A stretch of DNA of 64,000 nt from Hemileia vastatrix (lineage: Eukaryota > Basidiomycota > Pucciniomycetes > Pucciniales > Zaghouaniaceae), in the NCBI GenBank assembly GCA_030280995.1, contig JASXTE010000002.1, forward strand, positions 14,584,683 through 14,648,682, given 5' to 3'. The position numbers were made by a program, and so were the translations under genes. The notes under the pieces are model-generated. The model did not search any database. It saw only the letters and a program-made list of their open reading frames with translations, and was not told the DNA's origin. Shown here piece after piece: positions 60,361-64,000 of this stretch; position 1 is the first letter of the stretch, and each line of letters starts with the position of its first letter.

Positions 60361-61773
60361 TGTTCCTAATCAGACAAAAAAAATTTTGTACATCAAAATT
60401 AAGAAAGAAGAAGAAAAAGAAAGAAGGTCAAATAATTACTAAATGAGGTGCTCTCCAGACATCTTGAAATTTCTAATATTGAAGAACAGGTATTATACAA
60501 TATAAATTAGGAGAAATATCAAATAAGCAATTGTTGAAAATACTAATCATGTTTGGGATTCAAAAGTTCATTAGATTAATATGATTAAAAATATTTAATC
60601 CTTCTGTATGTTTTTGAAATACAGGATTCAGGTTTATCTTAATCATAAATAATTTAATGTAAAGAAAAACACCAATAAAAAATTGTTATTAAAAACATTG
60701 CAGTAACCTATAAGCATATAGCAAATGCTAGAATAAAATTATCTAAGCATAATGAAAAATTATTGAGCCTCCAAATATCCATTAATTATTATGATATAAA
60801 GTATAGCATCCTGTTGGATGCATTTGGCACACGAGATTAAGCTATACCAAAATATCAGTAATACTATAATGGTTAGGAAAATTCCACTAAATTCTCGTTA
60901 TGAAAAGAAAAAATTATCCCTTCAACATTTGAAAACTATGATACTTATTTTACCTTTAAATAATAAGATATAAAAGAAAATAAAGAACAAGAAAAGGCTT
61001 TGTAGACAAATAATAACTATAATATGGACTTACTTTTATTTTAAAAAATTCTTTTTTTAGGAGATGAGTTGACTAAAGAATAGAAAAATAATTTTAAATT
61101 TGAAGTTTTCTGCAATAAATTTTTACAAAAAAATAATTAACTCTTTCAATTAATAAAAAAATAAAAGAAAGGGACATACTTGTGAAGAATTTCTTACCCA
61201 ACAGAAAAAAAATTTATGATATGATAAGGTAGAGAAAATGATCCTGAAAAATCAAAGAAATTATTAGTATTTTTTTGTTTTTTTTAAAAAAATAAAAAAT
61301 TTACAAGAGATAGATAAAAAATAAGAAAGAAAATCAAGTGGTGAAAAGGGGGTTCTTTTGGAAGACAACCAGGTAAGATATAAAAAAAAGTTCACTGGGA
61401 TTGTTATGGTCAGCAATTTTTATGTTATTTGAAGAAACAAGTATGATGGAGAAAGCTGAATCAAAAAAATTTAAAGAGAAACGGATGGAGGTTTCTTTTT
61501 AGTGATGAGTTTCTTTTCTAAAAGCACGTGTCTTTAGATTTTTTCTACTTTCATGAAGCCTTGCATGCAGGTTCACTGATAGGGTAATGCAAATTTCTGA
61601 AATCTGGTTCATTAACTTTTTTCTACATAAATTACATGCAGCAGTTTTTATACCACTGCACATTGTGAAAAAAATTCAATGAAATGGTGATCATGTGGCT
61701 TTAATTACACCTTATTAAATTTTTTAATTCAACCTTGCTTTATGTGACTGTAAGTTCAATATGTGTGGCAATC
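60361..61773. other. AT-rich stretch upstream of the TET-like gene
   Basis: No gene supported. Contains at 60809-60836 a diverged copy of the 27-bp motif found upstream of the G1 dioxygenase, bracketed by TATAGC and GCTATA. No hairpin string like 38940-39509 was found here. Confidence 0.5.
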
Positions 61774-63327
61774 TGTCACGCACCATGTGACACTCAAGGC
61801 AAAAGCAGCTCATTAAATCAATAATACAGAGGTCTAAATCCATACTTGAAGCGCAGAAAACATTTCTACATAGCAACTGTGACTTTCCTTTGTGTACTCA
61901 CTATTCAACCACGCTAGTCTAAACTTTAAATCTAAATTAGTCAATCTCTCAATAGTGTGTGTCAGTCTTTTTCACAATAAGCGACACATAGCACAATAGT
62001 TAATGTAATAGTCCCCTAAAAGGTTTATTAAGTATCTGTGGGTTATTATCAGGGGTAGTGAGCATGGATGGGATGGTTAGTGGAGGATTTAAGGGTAACG
62101 GATGTTAGCGAGGAGGGTCCAGGTGTAACGGGTGTTATTTTGGTGGTCTGTGATTTGCGGAATAATGGATGGGTATGAGGTCAATGTAAGGAGGAGTAAT
62201 GGATATAAAAGGGGTTGGATTCTGGTTTGATACTCCTTTAGAATTAAATTATAAAACTTATATATAGTTAATAGTGGTAAAGCTTTAGGTTAAATCATGA
62301 TTATTGTATCTTTCCTTATTTTTATCAGTAATCATTTCTAAATCCTAAATCTTTGATTATTGAGTTTTAAACCCTTTGTGAGATCTTAAGAATATTAATA
62401 TTACCTTTAAATTATATTAGAATTCTTATCGAATATATCTCGAAGAAGTAGCTCTTCCTTTGAGCCATCTTTTAATCACTTCCTCAAACATTTCCTTTGT
62501 GCTTCAAAGAAGTTTCTAAACTACTCTCCTCATCTCACTTCCAGGAACATCCTCAACTTTGTGCGTAGGTCATCCGGTGACAGTATAATTTTATTCTCCG
62601 TAGTTCTCATAATTTGGCACTACTACGTCCTTTTTTCAGGTGTTTTAAATCCTTTAAATGGCACCTGTTCAATGCACTCCTCCTACGGGCGCTACTACTA
62701 GGGCTTGCACCATAGGCAGGCCAACAGCCACACGGCCTGTTTCCTGCACTCACTCCCTGGAACCTCTCGACCTTAGGGAACGGGAACACTCAGTCCAATC
62801 TGTAGAAGACATCCCCCAGGATTTTGATGATTCTAGCGAGGAAGAAGAAGGAGAGGATACAATGCATGAGGCACCATCTGCCCCTGCTACTCACCCTTTT
62901 GGTCAACCTTCGGAACCTGGACCATCTAATTCTCTGAAAGACTTCATAACACGTTTCATGAAAACCCTTTCCAATCCAACGTCTTTGGAGGTATCTAAAT
63001 TCAAAACTCCTTCCATGAAATCTCCTGATAAATTTGATGGAGAACATCCAGACAGATTGTGCCCCTTCTTGCGAACCTGTAAGCTCCTGTTCCATAATGA
63101 CCGATTGAAGGTTGTTTACGATTCTTCATTCCTAGCTGGAAAAGCAGCAAGGTGGTTCTAACCTTATCTTCTCAAGCTCTTTTTGAAAGAAACCCACTTA
63201 CTTATTAATAATTGGGAAAAGTTCAAAGACCAACTATTTACGTTGTTTGGAGACCCTAATGAAACTGACAACACAGAAATTGAACATGATTTCCTTCGCA
63301 TGAGTGATAATGGTAAAGCGTCTGAAT
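61774..63327 (+). mobile_element. 5' fragment of a second Gypsy element (LTR plus gag start)
   Basis: LTR 61774-62582 (TGTCACGCACCATGTGACA...GGTGACA) is a diverged relative of the 802-bp LTRs at 24360 and 31981. Leader and gag follow in the same order. The copy stops abruptly at 63327 in the capsid region, where another transposon begins. The rest lies beyond the window or is lost. Confidence 0.9.
62658..63327 (+). pseudogene. gag fragment of the second Gypsy element
   Basis: ATG at 62658, closely parallel to gag at 25239. It keeps the Gly codon (F-D-G-E-H-P) where the other copy has TGA, which confirms that stop as damage. TAA at 63159-63161 replaces a Glu codon; the frame then continues through W-E-K-F-K-D-Q-L-F-T-L-F-G to L-R-M-S-D-N-G-K and is cut by the CACCAC insertion at 63328. 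Confidence 0.88.
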
Positions 63328-64000
63328 CACCACGGGAAATCTGGGGGTGAACTGCTAGCAGTTCCCTCTTTTTGAAACTATCAGGAATTTGTCAGGAAAC
63401 TGTTGGGAAAACATCCTGAAACTGTCAGAAAGATGTTTTTAAATCTGACAAAAAAACATTGAAAAAATAAACTGTCACAGATTGAATCCAGAACAATCCC
63501 TCCTTGAGCAGAGCTTAAGAACCACATTGAACATCAGTTAATCTTAGGTTTGGCAAAAGGTTGAACAACATCACTTAGCATACCTTAATATTCAAATATT
63601 AAACTTGAATATATGTTGCATGTATGATATAGATGCATATGCATTTGAATTTGCATGGTGGATACTTATTGCATGCTAAAAATTGATGTGAAATGCCTAT
63701 CCAAAGTGTTGCATAATGACTATAAAGAGTAAATATGCATAAAAAATATGCATAAAAATATGCATTGAAAATATGCATAGTGATTATGCATAAAAATATG
63801 CATATTGAATATGCATAAAAATATGCATATTGAATATGCATTAAAAATATGCATATTGAATATGCAAAAAAGGTGCATATTGAATATGAAAAAAGGTGCA
63901 TATATGTATATAAATAAAATATATTAATATGCATATAAATCTGTATAATGAATATGCAGATGAATATGCATAAATATGCATAATGATTGAAAAATGCAAA
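63328..64000 (+). mobile_element. Left end of another CACCAC-type (CACTA-like) transposon
   Basis: Starts CACCACGGGAAATCTGGGGG followed by the palindrome GAACTGCTAGCAGTTC (63349-63364): same plan as the ends of G1 (CACCACAG, G run, GCTAGC-centred palindrome). Then CTGTTGG/CTGTCAG-type short repeats, again as in G1 (10390-10430). It splits the gag frame at 63327. The other end and the target duplication are outside the window. Confidence 0.75.
63735..64000. repeat. Subterminal ATGCAT array
   Basis: About 13 copies of the self-complementary ATGCAT, mostly inside AATATGCATA(A/T), some grouped as ATATGCATATTGAATATGCA. Position behind a terminal repeat resembles the transposase-binding subterminal repeats of CACTA elements. 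Confidence 0.8.

Overview
The window reads as a transposon graveyard from a very AT-rich fungal genome. Short GT-AG introns (55-80 nt), a chromodomain Ty3/Gypsy element, Harbinger elements, a Plavaka/Tnp2-type CACTA transposase and several TET/JBP-like 2OG-Fe(II) dioxygenases together point to a basidiomycete, most likely a rust fungus (Pucciniales). The species is inference; no host housekeeping gene, rRNA or tRNA was found.

Main result: positions 10336-45552 behave as one giant CACTA-type DNA transposon (called G1 here). Its ends are matching inverted repeats that start CACCACAG and carry a GCTAGC-centred palindrome, and it is flanked by the 3-bp duplication AGT. Inside, left to right: an SNF2-type helicase (11289-13663), an unknown reverse-strand gene (13647-14772), the Plavaka/Tnp2-like transposase (15843-19220), a second unknown gene (19648-21323), a 2-kb field of nested palindromes (21530-23480), an inserted Ty3/Gypsy retrotransposon (24360-32782, target duplication CATCC), an unknown cargo gene 'B' (32907-35333), a reverse-strand TET/JBP-like dioxygenase (36131-37335), and a string of about 11 unrelated hairpins (38940-39509). 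Without the retrotransposon G1 would be about 26.8 kb.

Sequence on both sides of G1 looks like a second, older element (G0) with the same layout: a palindrome array (1-2600), a diverged copy of the cargo gene ('A', 3940-7551, itself hit by a solo LTR at 5480-6818), then, after the G1 insertion and two Harbinger insertions, another reverse-strand TET/JBP-like gene (59212-60360). The order array, cargo gene, TET gene is the same in G0 and G1.

Two related PIF/Harbinger elements sit right of G1: H1 (45903-52013, decayed) and H2 (52186-58840, transposase intact). Each carries three genes: a DDE transposase, a TET/JBP-like dioxygenase of a second lineage, and a reverse-strand Myb/SANT-like protein with a coiled-coil tail. 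So DNA-oxidase-type genes occur four times here, in two unrelated transposon superfamilies.

At the right edge a 5' fragment of a relative of the Gypsy element (61774-63327) is interrupted by the left end of another CACCAC-type element (63328 onward). The Gypsy element also holds a spliced antisense gene with an exact Zn(II)2Cys6 cysteine spacing. Most coding regions are decayed. Many stops are TGA where CGA is likely ancestral, mostly after a T, and LTR differences cluster at TCGA sites, which suggests past cytosine methylation or RIP-like mutation.
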